NCBI GenBank assembly: GCA_014237395.1
Contig: JABZFP010000015.1
Location: 62,001 to 126,000 of the forward strand
Direction of reading: 5' to 3'
Source of the DNA: Desulfobacteraceae bacterium
Lineage (GTDB): Bacteria > Desulfobacterota > Desulfobacteria > Desulfobacterales > UBA5852
Length of the DNA stretch: 64,000 bases
The translations under genes were made by a program, and so were the position numbers. Positions 7,272 to 15,149 of this stretch are shown here, in pieces. The notes beneath the pieces were generated by a model that saw nothing but the letters and a program-made list of their open reading frames with translations, was not told where the DNA came from and did not search any database. Positions within the stretch are counted from its first letter, which is position 1, and every line of letters begins with the position of its first letter.

Positions 7272-10079
7272 TCATTTGGAAGTGGTTACCGGCAAGGACC
7301 CGGATATCTCCACCGCAAATTCCTGCAGTTCGATCTCAGGCGGCAAGTCACCGAAGACGACCAGAAAAGGGACCTCCTTGCCCGGGGCCACATTGACGTT
7401 GCTGTTGTTCGAACCGGTACGGTTGCTCAACCGCTTTTGGATGTCTGCCAGCGACAGGGTGGCCAATTCCTCCGGCGTCAGTAAATTCCCGCAATAAGCC
7501 TTGGCCGCCTGCTGAAATTTGCGCCCGTTTGCAAACACACGCCCGGTCACCCGGATATAGCTGCGGGCGTCCGCATATGTGTTTTGCACCCGCCCCTGAA
7601 TGGTATAGAGGCGACCGGCCTGCTGGTTCTGGACCCAATCGCCTTGAAGCGAGGCTTCAACGGGGACAATGGCTTCAGGCGTCTGGCTGCCGAAAAATTC
7701 TCCGATAAAAGGAATACCGGACAGATCGGGCATTTTGATCCCTGGAAGTTTGATATCGGTATATTTGGGCAACAGATACCCCGCCGCTCCCAGCAGCACC
7801 AGGATCAACAGCAGCACCAGGCTTTTGCTCGATTTTTTCTTCCTTTTCATGGGCGGCGCCGGCCTGATGGGTTTGGTTTCAACCGGGGGCGCGGCCATGG
7901 TCTGGGTATCGGCGGCGGCCATCTCGTCCATGAGTTCCTGGGTCAGGTCCCGGTTATGGGGATCCCCCCCCTTACCACGCGAACCAGCGGCAACCGGCTC
8001 CGATAGGGTTGCAGCACCAATCTCCTCCGCGTCCACATCCAGATCGACCTCTTCCACCGCAAAATCTTCATCCAGAATCTCAAAATCGAGATCGCCCTCG
8101 AAATCACCGGCGTCCGTTTTTCCCGCCGAACCGTCATCCAAATCCAGACCGAGATCTTCGGACTCGGAGGTATCGAACAGGGCGGATGCTTCACTCGGCG
8201 CTTCATCCATCATGTCAAATTCAAGATCCAGATCGTCGCTCTCATCAGTCGCCGGCTGGAGATCGAAGTCGAGGTCAAGATCTTCCATTTCGTCATCGGC
8301 ATCGGACGGTGCGTCGGTGGTATCCTCCACGTCCAGCATTTTTTCCAACTCGGACAAGTCCAGCTCATTGCCGGTACCCGTGGTTTCTTCCCCGGTTTCT
8401 TCTGCTTCCGGCGGCGGAGGGGGCGGGACACTGTCCATATCCAGGTCGAGATCAAGATCTTCCGATTTATCCTCGGCCTCATCTTCAGGTTTCCCGCCGG
8501 CCGCATCCATCTCCAGGATTTTTTCGATGTCGTTTAGATCGAGTTCGCGGGTAGCGTCGTCCAGGTCATCGCTGTCTCCGTCATCCAACCCGTCGAGATC
8601 GAGATCCAGCTCCAGGCTGTCGGAAGACGCTTCTTCATCGGCTTCCGTCGTTGCCTCACCAGGACCGCCAATCAGGGACTCCAGTTCGTCAATGTCCAAC
8701 TCACGGGTTTCTTCAACACTATCGGCCGCGGTTTCAGGCGAGTCCGCCTGCTCTAAATCATCCATCAGGAGGTCGAGCTCATCCGCATCTTCGCCTTTGG
8801 CGGCATCCGTGTCCATTTCGAGTTCAAGCTCTGGTTCCGCAGCATCGTCACCATCATCGTCGTCGGATGCCCCTTCCTCCAGGGCCTGGCTCAACTCCGA
8901 AAGGTCAAGCTCCGGCATGGCGCCATCAGGCGTCTTTTGCGAATCGAAGTCCAAGTCCAGACCGTCGACATCCTCAAGCTGATCCGATAATGCCGCATCA
9001 TCGAGCTCAAGCTCGATGTCATCCGTCTCCGCTTCAGGTTCAGGTTCGTCGGCAGCCTGTGCCAGATCCGCGCCAAGTTCAGAAAAATCCAATTCCTCGG
9101 TTTCTTCGATGGGAACATCCTGAATGTCTTCACCTTCGTCGAAGATACCGTCGAGCCCGGGGGCCAACTCGAAATCCAGGTCCTGATCGTCCCCGCTGCC
9201 TGTCTCGGGCAATGACGCGGGATCCTCTTCGGCATCGGCCAAATCCGATACGGCGATGTCTTCCGTTTCCTCGACAAGCGGTTTTTTGCCCTCGTCCTCC
9301 AGCAAGTCTTCCAGCTCCGGGGCCATATCCAGCTCGATCTCATCCATGGCGCCATCGGCATCCTGCGAATCTGCTTCATCGATGGCGTCTTCAAGTCCAC
9401 CGGCCGTCTCTTCCACCGCGGCGATTTCATCACCGAGCCCGGTGTCTTCCTCCAGCAAATTTTCAAGATCTTCAAGGTCGAGATCCAGCTCTTCGATAAC
9501 ACTGTCGTCTTTGTCGACCGCAGCTATTTCAGAAGGATCGTCCAGGGCATCCCCCAGATCGAGGTCGTCCGGCGCTGGCTCGGCATCCATCGTTTCCGGT
9601 TGCGCCTGCTCGGCATCCAGATCCAGCATTTTCTCGAGATCGGCCAGGTTGAGTTCTTCGGTCTTGAAATCTTCGTCCGGCAGCGGCCGTGCCGTGAAGT
9701 CGCCGTCCTCACTCAAAAGCTGATCGAGTTCATCAAGATTGATCTCATCGGTCACGAGCTCGTCATCATCGGACATGTCTTCCCCGATGTCGCCATCGGC
9801 AAAAAACTTCAACTCCGCAGGGGTGTCCGCTTCTTTGGCCGATTCTTCCGGCGATCCGCTCAAGGCCTTCCCCGCAACAGCGCCGGCCGCCGCAAGCGCC
9901 GCGGCACCGAGTCCATCTCCACCTGTGTCGGAGGACGGGGCATCTTCGATCGATGCCTCGGGAGGGTACGCCACCCAGATCGTCTGGCACAGTGAGCAGC
10001 GAACCTTCGATCCGGTCGCCTTCAGCAAAGTCTCATCCAGTCTGAAACTGGTACTGCATTTCTGGCAGGTAAGAATCAT
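7272..10079 (-). CDS. Zinc-ribbon membrane protein with long acidic repeat region
   Basis: A 935-residue protein. A zinc ribbon at the N-terminus has Cys5, Cys8, Cys28 and Cys31 (MJ0042 type). A linker of about 650 residues is extremely rich in Asp, Glu and Leu. One transmembrane segment follows (SLVLLLILVLLGAAGYLL, near residue 745), then a C-terminal domain of the DUF3426 kind (from ~790) with LPPEIELQEFAVEISG. The linker repeats a motif of about 13 residues, e.g. ELNLADLEKMLDLD, ELDLNDIEKILEMD and ELDLSELEKMLDVED. I chose the ATG at 10079, with GGGGTG before it, over a TTG 12 bases upstream. It starts 15 bases after hpt ends. The zinc ribbon should be cytoplasmic and the C-terminal domain periplasmic. 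Function unknown. Confidence 0.85.
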   Translation of the reverse strand: MILTCQKCSTSFRLDETLLKATGSKVRCSLCQTIWVAYPPEASIEDAPSSDTGGDGLGAAALAAAGAVAGKALSGSPEESAKEADTPAELKFFADGDIGEDMSDDDELVTDEINLDELDQLLSEDGDFTARPLPDEDFKTEELNLADLEKMLDLDAEQAQPETMDAEPAPDDLDLGDALDDPSEIAAVDKDDSVIEELDLDLEDLENLLEEDTGLGDEIAAVEETAGGLEDAIDEADSQDADGAMDEIELDMAPELEDLLEDEGKKPLVEETEDIAVSDLADAEEDPASLPETGSGDDQDLDFELAPGLDGIFDEGEDIQDVPIEETEELDFSELGADLAQAADEPEPEAETDDIELELDDAALSDQLEDVDGLDLDFDSQKTPDGAMPELDLSELSQALEEGASDDDDGDDAAEPELELEMDTDAAKGEDADELDLLMDDLEQADSPETAADSVEETRELDIDELESLIGGPGEATTEADEEASSDSLELDLDLDGLDDGDSDDLDDATRELDLNDIEKILEMDAAGGKPEDEAEDKSEDLDLDLDMDSVPPPPPPEAEETGEETTGTGNELDLSELEKMLDVEDTTDAPSDADDEMEDLDLDFDLQPATDESDDLDLEFDMMDEAPSEASALFDTSESEDLGLDLDDGSAGKTDAGDFEGDLDFEILDEDFAVEEVDLDVDAEEIGAATLSEPVAAGSRGKGGDPHNRDLTQELMDEMAAADTQTMAAPPVETKPIRPAPPMKRKKKSSKSLVLLLILVLLGAAGYLLPKYTDIKLPGIKMPDLSGIPFIGEFFGSQTPEAIVPVEASLQGDWVQNQQAGRLYTIQGRVQNTYADARSYIRVTGRVFANGRKFQQAAKAYCGNLLTPEELATLSLADIQKRLSNRTGSNNSNVNVAPGKEVPFLVVFGDLPPEIELQEFAVEISGSLPVTTSK

Positions 10080-10094
10080 GACACACCCCAACGG

Positions 10095-10613
10095 TTATAA
10101 TTTCAGGTGATAGACTTCCGGCAGGTTCCGATAGAACTCGGCGTAATCGAGTCCATAACCGACGAGAAACCCCTTATCGACCGTGTGACAGGCATAGTCC
10201 ACGCGCACGTCGGTCTCCCGCCTTTCCCGTTTGTCGATCAGCGTGCAGATACGAACAGAGGACGCCCCGGAAGCATGAAGATGGTCCACCAAGTACGACA
10301 ACGTAACTCCGGTATCCACGATGTCTTCAACAATCAAAACATCTTTGTTGTTGATGTTGATATCCACGTCTTTGATCAGCTTAATCCGGCCCGAGGAAGT
10401 CGTATGGTCGCCATAGCTGGAAACACACATGAAGTCGACTTTCACGGGAATGGATAGCTGACGAATCAGATCGGACAGGAAAATAAAGGCACCTTTGAGA
10501 ATGCCGATGAGAATCAATTCGCGGTCCTTATAATCGGCTGAAATGACCTGAGCGATATGGCTGACTTGCGCATCGATCTCTTTTTTGGTCAGCACTGGAA
10601 TAAATTCAGACAT
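10095..10613 (-). CDS. hpt: Hypoxanthine phosphoribosyltransferase
   Basis: A 172-residue type I phosphoribosyltransferase of usual family length. The PRPP-binding loop is VLIVEDIVDTGVTLSYL. The flexible-loop Ser-Tyr (VSSYGDHTTSSG) and the C-terminal purine-site segment (DKGFLVGYGLDYAEFYRNLP) are also present. It salvages hypoxanthine and guanine to IMP and GMP in the cytoplasm. It is the first gene of a pair with the zinc-ribbon protein 15 bases downstream. Confidence 0.96.
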   Translation of the reverse strand: MSEFIPVLTKKEIDAQVSHIAQVISADYKDRELILIGILKGAFIFLSDLIRQLSIPVKVDFMCVSSYGDHTTSSGRIKLIKDVDININNKDVLIVEDIVDTGVTLSYLVDHLHASGASSVRICTLIDKRERRETDVRVDYACHTVDKGFLVGYGLDYAEFYRNLPEVYHLKL

Positions 10614-10680
10614 AAGTATCGTTTAACACAGCGAGGCCTTCATGTATTTTTAGCTTTAAAGTTGAAGGTTTACTTCGCTA

Positions 10681-10709
10681 TAGTTATTAAAATAACTCGG
10701 AGTTGTCAA
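10681..10709 (-). promoter_or_regulatory. Promoter of hpt
   Basis: On the minus strand TTGACA (10709-10704), a 17-base spacer and TAACTA (10686-10681), about 70 bases before the hpt ATG. Confidence 0.55.
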
Positions 10710-10722
10710 TGAATTTGATTGG

Positions 10723-11637
10723 TTACAGCCCGGTTGCCGCCAACTTTTCAAAGAGTTGCTGCTGTTCCTCGGATAATGGCTTGGGCACGATCACCTGTAC
10801 GACCACAAACAAGTCGCCACGAACCCCGTCCCGCATCTGCGGGATCCCCTGACCCGCCAGACGCATGCGCGTGCCGTGCCGGGTTCCCGGCGGAATCTTC
10901 ACATTCATCGATTTGCCCTCCAGGGTCGGGACGGATAACGTTGTTCCCAATACCGCCTCGGTCAGTTTGACATCCCGGTAGACCAGCACATCGTAACCGT
11001 CCAGCACAAAACGGCTGTCGGGTTTCACCAGGGCGCGGATATAAAGATCACCGGGGGGACCCCCCATCGGGCTGGGGGCGCCCTTCCCGGCCAGGCGCAA
11101 TTTCTTCCCGGTAATCATGCCCTTGGGGATCTTGACGGTCAATCGCTCGGAGCGCCCCTCATGTTGAAAGTCCAGCGTCTTGCTGGTGCCGGTGACAACC
11201 TCCGGCAACGTCAATGCCAGCTCATATTCCAAATCGGACCCCTTGGCGACGCGACGCCCGCCACGGCCAAATTCGAAGGGAGAATCCCCGCGCCCGAAAG
11301 AAAACCGCACCCCTCCCTGCTGGCCGGTGGTAAACCCGCCGCCGAAACCGAATTCGCGAAAAATATTGCCAAAGTCAAAATTTTGGAAAATGTCTTCCTG
11401 GGAATACTGCTGGCGAAACCCCTCCGAACCAAAACGATCGTACTGCAACCGTTTGTCCTTGTCGCTCAGCACCGCATACGCCTCACTTATCTTCTTAAAC
11501 TGCTCCTCCGCTTTCGGATCCCCCTTGGCGTGATCAGGGTGGTATTTCAAAGCCATGCGCCGGTAGGCTTTCTTGATCTCTTCACCGGAAGCCTCTTTGC
11601 TGACACCAAGAATTGCATAATAATCCGTATCTGCCAT
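10723..11637 (-). CDS. cbpA: DnaJ-type co-chaperone without zinc finger (CbpA-like)
   Basis: A 304-residue class II J-protein. Residues 1-70 form the J domain with the HPD motif ([10 protein letters not shown]). A Gly/Phe-rich stretch follows (~75-120, [10 protein letters not shown]). Two C-terminal substrate-binding beta domains come next ([12 protein letters not shown]...; [19 protein letters not shown]). No cysteine zinc finger is present, separating it from DnaJ proper. It would stimulate DnaK ATPase and deliver substrates. The ATG at 11637 is preceded by AGGAAGG; an ATG 27 bases upstream lacks such a site. The leader is long (~165 bases) and contains a perfect palindrome. Confidence 0.9.
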   Translation of the reverse strand: MADTDYYAILGVSKEASGEEIKKAYRRMALKYHPDHAKGDPKAEEQFKKISEAYAVLSDKDKRLQYDRFGSEGFRQQYSQEDIFQNFDFGNIFREFGFGGGFTTGQQGGVRFSFGRGDSPFEFGRGGRRVAKGSDLEYELALTLPEVVTGTSKTLDFQHEGRSERLTVKIPKGMITGKKLRLAGKGAPSPMGGPPGDLYIRALVKPDSRFVLDGYDVLVYRDVKLTEAVLGTTLSVPTLEGKSMNVKIPPGTRHGTRMRLAGQGIPQMRDGVRGDLFVVVQVIVPKPLSEEQQQLFEKLAATGL

Positions 11638-11761
11638 TCGATTCCTTCCTCTCCCCTGGCCCATTCATGGGGATGGTTCACCATACCGTCATCAGGGAGC
11701 AGCCATGGTGCCATCGGCGGCATTGGCACGACCGACACCAACGTCTTTCCCCGTGCCCGAA

Positions 11762-11783
11762 CGGCCGTATGACCATACGGCCG
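11762..11783. promoter_or_regulatory. 22-base palindrome in the cbpA leader
   Basis: CGGCCGTATG-AC-CATACGGCCG has perfect 10-base arms. It lies about 30 bases downstream of the cbpA -10 element and 125 bases before its start codon. It is not followed by a T-tract on either strand. An operator for a repressor or a regulatory RNA hairpin are both possible. Confidence 0.5.
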
Positions 11784-11811
11784 CCGAGCGCACTTTAAAC
11801 CATAACTTGTT

Positions 11812-11840
11812 AAAATAAATCGGTATTCTCAATATGTCAA
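11812..11840 (-). promoter_or_regulatory. Promoter of cbpA
   Basis: On the minus strand TTGACA (11840-11835), a 17-base spacer and TATTTT (11817-11812), upstream of the palindrome and the co-chaperone gene. Confidence 0.55.
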
Positions 11841-11908
11841 TGCCATACGCAAGCGACCCGCGCGTTCATTCGGATACTAGGGCCCGAAGGTTTGTTCAGA
11901 AACAACCG

Positions 11909-13801
11909 TCAGGATGGATTTTCATGAAAGGCCCGGAGTGTAACCATCAATGCCGTGACGGCGGCCGGGGTGATCCCTTCGATCCGGGAGGCCTGGCCGA
12001 TGGAGGTGGGACGTATGGCGGACAATTTTTCCTTGAGCTCGTTGGACAGCCCGTGCACCTGCCAAAAATCAAAGCTGCCGGGGATGCGCACCTTTTCCTG
12101 GTCCTTGAGTTTTTGGGCCTCCTTCAATTGGCGCTGAATGTAGCCCTCGTATTTCACCTCGATCTCCACCTGGCGGATGACCGCGTGCTGGAGCGGTGCC
12201 GGCGGCGGGGCCAGGGCTTCAACCGCATCGTAGCTCAATTCGGCCCGTTTCAGGAGCTGATCCAGAGCGACACCGCTGGCGATCGCCGGCGTTCCCTTAT
12301 TTTCGAGATACGCATTGACGGAAGGAAGCGGCTTGATCACGGTTTGTTTGAGGCGCTGCGTTTCATCCTGGATGGCTTGACGACGGGCGCGGAGATCGGT
12401 GACCGTGTCCCGGTCGATCAGGCCCAGTTCGTGGCCGATTTCCATCAACCGCAAATCGGCGTTGTCCTCCCGCAGAATCAGCCGATATTCCGCCCGCGAG
12501 GTAAACATGCGGTAGGGTTCCCGGGTTCCCCGGGTCACCAGGTCGTCGATCATGACCGCCATATAGGCCTGGGAACGGTCCAAGACGAACGCGGGGCGAC
12601 CCTGCAGGCGGCAGGCGGCATTGATACCGGCCCACAATCCCTGGGCGGCCGCTTCCTCGTAGCCGGAAGTTCCGTTGATCTGCCCAGCCATGTAGACCCC
12701 GGCCACCCGTTTGGTCTCAAGCGTCGGCTTGAGCTGCACCGGATTGACGAAGTCGTACTCGATGGCATAGGCCGGCCGCATGATTTCGGCCTCCTCGAGA
12801 CCGGCCACCGAATGAACGAATTCTAGCTGAACCTCCAGGGGCAGGCTGTTGCCCAGTCCACTGGCGTAGATTTCCTCAGTATCGAGACCTTCGGGCTGCA
12901 GAATGATCTGGTGGCGGTCCTTGTCCGGAAATCGAACAATCTTATCCTCGAAAGACGGGCAGTAGCGCGCCGGCGTCCCTTTGATGACACCGCTGTATAA
13001 AGCGGATCGGCTCAGGTTGCGGCGAACGACATCGTGGGTATGCAATGAGGTGTGGCCGATATAACTGGGCTGATGCGGCAAGTGAACCTGGCGGGTAAAA
13101 AAGGAGAAGGGGCATGGATCGCCCTGCTGCTCCTGGCATTCAAACCGCGAAAAATCGATCGTCGCGCGATGGAGACGCGGTGGCGTGCCGGTTTTCATGC
13201 GCCCCATCTCAAACCCCAGATCACGCAGGTTCTCGGGTAACGCATAGCTGGCAAACTCGCCGGCCCGACCCGCCTGGATGGATCGGTCACCGATGTGAAC
13301 CAGACCGCTCAGAAAAGTGCCCGTCGCCAGGATCACGGCCCGGCATTCATAACTGAAGCCGGTCGTGTCGGTCACGCCCGCCACCCGGCCGTCTTCAACC
13401 ACCAGACGCTCGATCATGGCCTGTTTGAGGTCCAGGCCCGGCGTCCGCTCTAGAACGTTTTTCATGGCGGCGTGGTAGCGCGCCTTATCGTTCTGGGTGC
13501 GGGTCGATTGAACCGCCGGCCCCTTTTTGGTGTTCAGGGTACGATACTGGATGGCGGTCTGGTCGGTAATCCGGGCCATCTGGCCGCCCAATGCATCGAT
13601 TTCCTTGACCAGTTGGCCCTTGGCCATCCCCCCGATGGACGGACTGCAGGGCATGGCCGCCACTTTGTCCAGATCGATGACCACCAGCAGGACGGCGCAG
13701 CCCATGCGGGCGGCCGCCAGGGCTGCTTCACAGCCGGCATGCCCGGCGCCGATGACGACAATGTCGTATGTTCGCGATTTGGATGCCACGGCGTTTCCCA
13801 T
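11909..13801 (-). CDS. mnmG: tRNA uridine-5-carboxymethylaminomethyl synthesis enzyme MnmG
   Basis: A 630-residue protein of full family length. The FAD-binding Rossmann motif is near the N-terminus ([20 protein letters not shown]), followed by the family signature [31 protein letters not shown] marks the second FAD-contacting region, and the helical C-terminal domain binds MnmE and tRNA ([21 protein letters not shown]). With MnmE it modifies the wobble uridine of several tRNAs. The ATG at 13801 is the start. It diverges from the radical SAM gene at 13958. Confidence 0.97.
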   Translation of the reverse strand: MGNAVASKSRTYDIVVIGAGHAGCEAALAAARMGCAVLLVVIDLDKVAAMPCSPSIGGMAKGQLVKEIDALGGQMARITDQTAIQYRTLNTKKGPAVQSTRTQNDKARYHAAMKNVLERTPGLDLKQAMIERLVVEDGRVAGVTDTTGFSYECRAVILATGTFLSGLVHIGDRSIQAGRAGEFASYALPENLRDLGFEMGRMKTGTPPRLHRATIDFSRFECQEQQGDPCPFSFFTRQVHLPHQPSYIGHTSLHTHDVVRRNLSRSALYSGVIKGTPARYCPSFEDKIVRFPDKDRHQIILQPEGLDTEEIYASGLGNSLPLEVQLEFVHSVAGLEEAEIMRPAYAIEYDFVNPVQLKPTLETKRVAGVYMAGQINGTSGYEEAAAQGLWAGINAACRLQGRPAFVLDRSQAYMAVMIDDLVTRGTREPYRMFTSRAEYRLILREDNADLRLMEIGHELGLIDRDTVTDLRARRQAIQDETQRLKQTVIKPLPSVNAYLENKGTPAIASGVALDQLLKRAELSYDAVEALAPPPAPLQHAVIRQVEIEVKYEGYIQRQLKEAQKLKDQEKVRIPGSFDFWQVHGLSNELKEKLSAIRPTSIGQASRIEGITPAAVTALMVTLRAFHENPS

Positions 13802-13909
13802 ATCAAGCGGTTGTTTTCTTTTTGATTTCCCCTCGGCGGCAGGGTATGAAACGATTCCAGCAACGCCAGATCCGCGTGCCGTGAATCCGCCGCTGCCGGC
13901 CGATGGTCG

Positions 13910-13918
13910 TGGTATAGT
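13910..13918 (+). promoter_or_regulatory. Extended -10 element before the radical SAM gene
   Basis: TGGTATAGT (TGn followed by TATAGT) on the plus strand, about 40 bases upstream of the start codon at 13958. No good -35 is visible, as is usual for extended -10 promoters. Confidence 0.35.
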
Positions 13919-13957
13919 ATCGCCGAACCGAACAGGTCAAGATCCCGTTTGAAAACA

Positions 13958-14884
13958 ATGACCAAACGCTATTTCGATCTCAACACCTACTTCCGGGAAC
14001 GCTTCGGTCACCGCGTTCACAAGCTCACCGTGGACGCGGGGCTGACCTGCCCCAACCGGGACGGCACCCTGTCCACCACCGGGTGCATTTACTGCAATGC
14101 CCAGGGATCCGGCACCGGGGCTTTTGCCCGGGGGCTGTCGGTCCGAGAACAACTGGAACAAAGCAAAATCCCGGTGGCACGACGATTTAAAGCCCGCAAA
14201 TTTATCGCCTATTTCCAGTCTTATACCAACACCTACGCCCCGATAGAGACGCTGAGGGAACGCTACGAGGAAGCCTTGTCCGTCGCAGACGTCGTCGGCC
14301 TGTCCATCGGCACCCGGCCGGACTGTGTCGACGATGCGGTCCTGGACCTGCTGGCCGGCTATGCCCGACACTATCTCGTCTGGGTGGAATACGGGTTGCA
14401 GTCCGCCTGCGACGACACCCTGCGCCGGATCAATCGCGGTCACGATGTGGCCTGTTTCGCCGACGCCCTGGAGCGCACCCGTCAGCGGGGGTTGCCGGTC
14501 TGTGCCCACGTCATCCTGGGGCTGCCCGGCGAAACCCGTCGCGATATGCTGACAACGGCCCGATTCCTGGCCGATCTGGCCATCGACGGGGTCAAACTGC
14601 ACCTGTTGTATGTGATCCGGGGAACCCCCCTGGAAGCCCTTTACCGTACGGGACGCTTTCATTGCCTGGAACAGGAGGAATACGCCAGCCTGGTATGCGA
14701 TTTCATCGAACGCCTGCCGCCCCGGACGGTCATCCAGCGCGTGACCGGGGATCCGCATCCCAAGGAGCTCGTGGCCCCGGCCTGGGCCCTCCGGAAGCGT
14801 GATACCTTCGAGCAGATCCAGGCGCAATTCCAACAGCGCGACAGCCGACAGGGCCTGCGCTATCGTTCGCCTGGTGAAGCGTAG
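13958..14884 (+). CDS. Radical SAM protein of the YhcC/TIGR01212 family
   Basis: A 308-residue protein. The family signature is TCPNRDGTLSTTGCIYCNAQG, which provides the cysteines of the [4Fe-4S] cluster and differs in spacing from the common CxxxCxxC. SYTNTYAP, GLSIGTRPDC and VWVEYGLQS are further family motifs. The biochemical role of this family is not firmly known; it is often placed near tRNA or sulfur genes. I start it at the ATG at 13958; a TTG 9 bases upstream is possible. Confidence 0.85.
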   Translation: MTKRYFDLNTYFRERFGHRVHKLTVDAGLTCPNRDGTLSTTGCIYCNAQGSGTGAFARGLSVREQLEQSKIPVARRFKARKFIAYFQSYTNTYAPIETLRERYEEALSVADVVGLSIGTRPDCVDDAVLDLLAGYARHYLVWVEYGLQSACDDTLRRINRGHDVACFADALERTRQRGLPVCAHVILGLPGETRRDMLTTARFLADLAIDGVKLHLLYVIRGTPLEALYRTGRFHCLEQEEYASLVCDFIERLPPRTVIQRVTGDPHPKELVAPAWALRKRDTFEQIQAQFQQRDSRQGLRYRSPGEA

Positions 14885-14946
14885 CGTTTGCCGGACAGGT
14901 TGTCAGTCCATAATGACCGCCAGCCGAAAAGACCAAAGGGTATCCC

Positions 14947-14975
14947 TTGTGGGATTCGGCCGGATCAGGTATACA
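14947..14975 (+). promoter_or_regulatory. Possible promoter of the receiver/PEP-binding gene
   Basis: TTGTGG, a 17-base spacer and TATACA (14970-14975) on the plus strand. The 265 bases between the radical SAM stop and the start at 15150 hold no convincing gene; this is the only signal I see there. Confidence 0.35.
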
Positions 14976-15149
14976 AGCGGCCAACGTGGCGAAACCGCAA
15001 GGGATGCAACCGCGCCTTCATGTACCGCAAACACGAGAACCGGGACTTCACATTTTTTAGACAACGGTGTCCCGGCAGTGACCAGGATGGCGGGAATGGT
15101 GTTGGCCGCCTGCCGGAAAGCGCCCATCCGCAAGATCGGATCGATTTCG

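Noticed and set aside
7669..8982. Long plus-strand open frame (437 codons), Ser/Arg-rich
   Set aside because: It is antisense to the acidic zinc-ribbon gene; the Asp/Glu codons read backwards give Ser/Arg runs with no domain.
11834..12826. 330-codon plus-strand open frame
   Set aside because: Antisense of mnmG, and its 5' part overlaps the cbpA promoter region.
14799..15149. Upstream extension of the receiver/PEP-binding frame
   Set aside because: It overlaps the radical SAM gene and has atypical sequence; the ATG at 15150 gives a sensible N-terminus.
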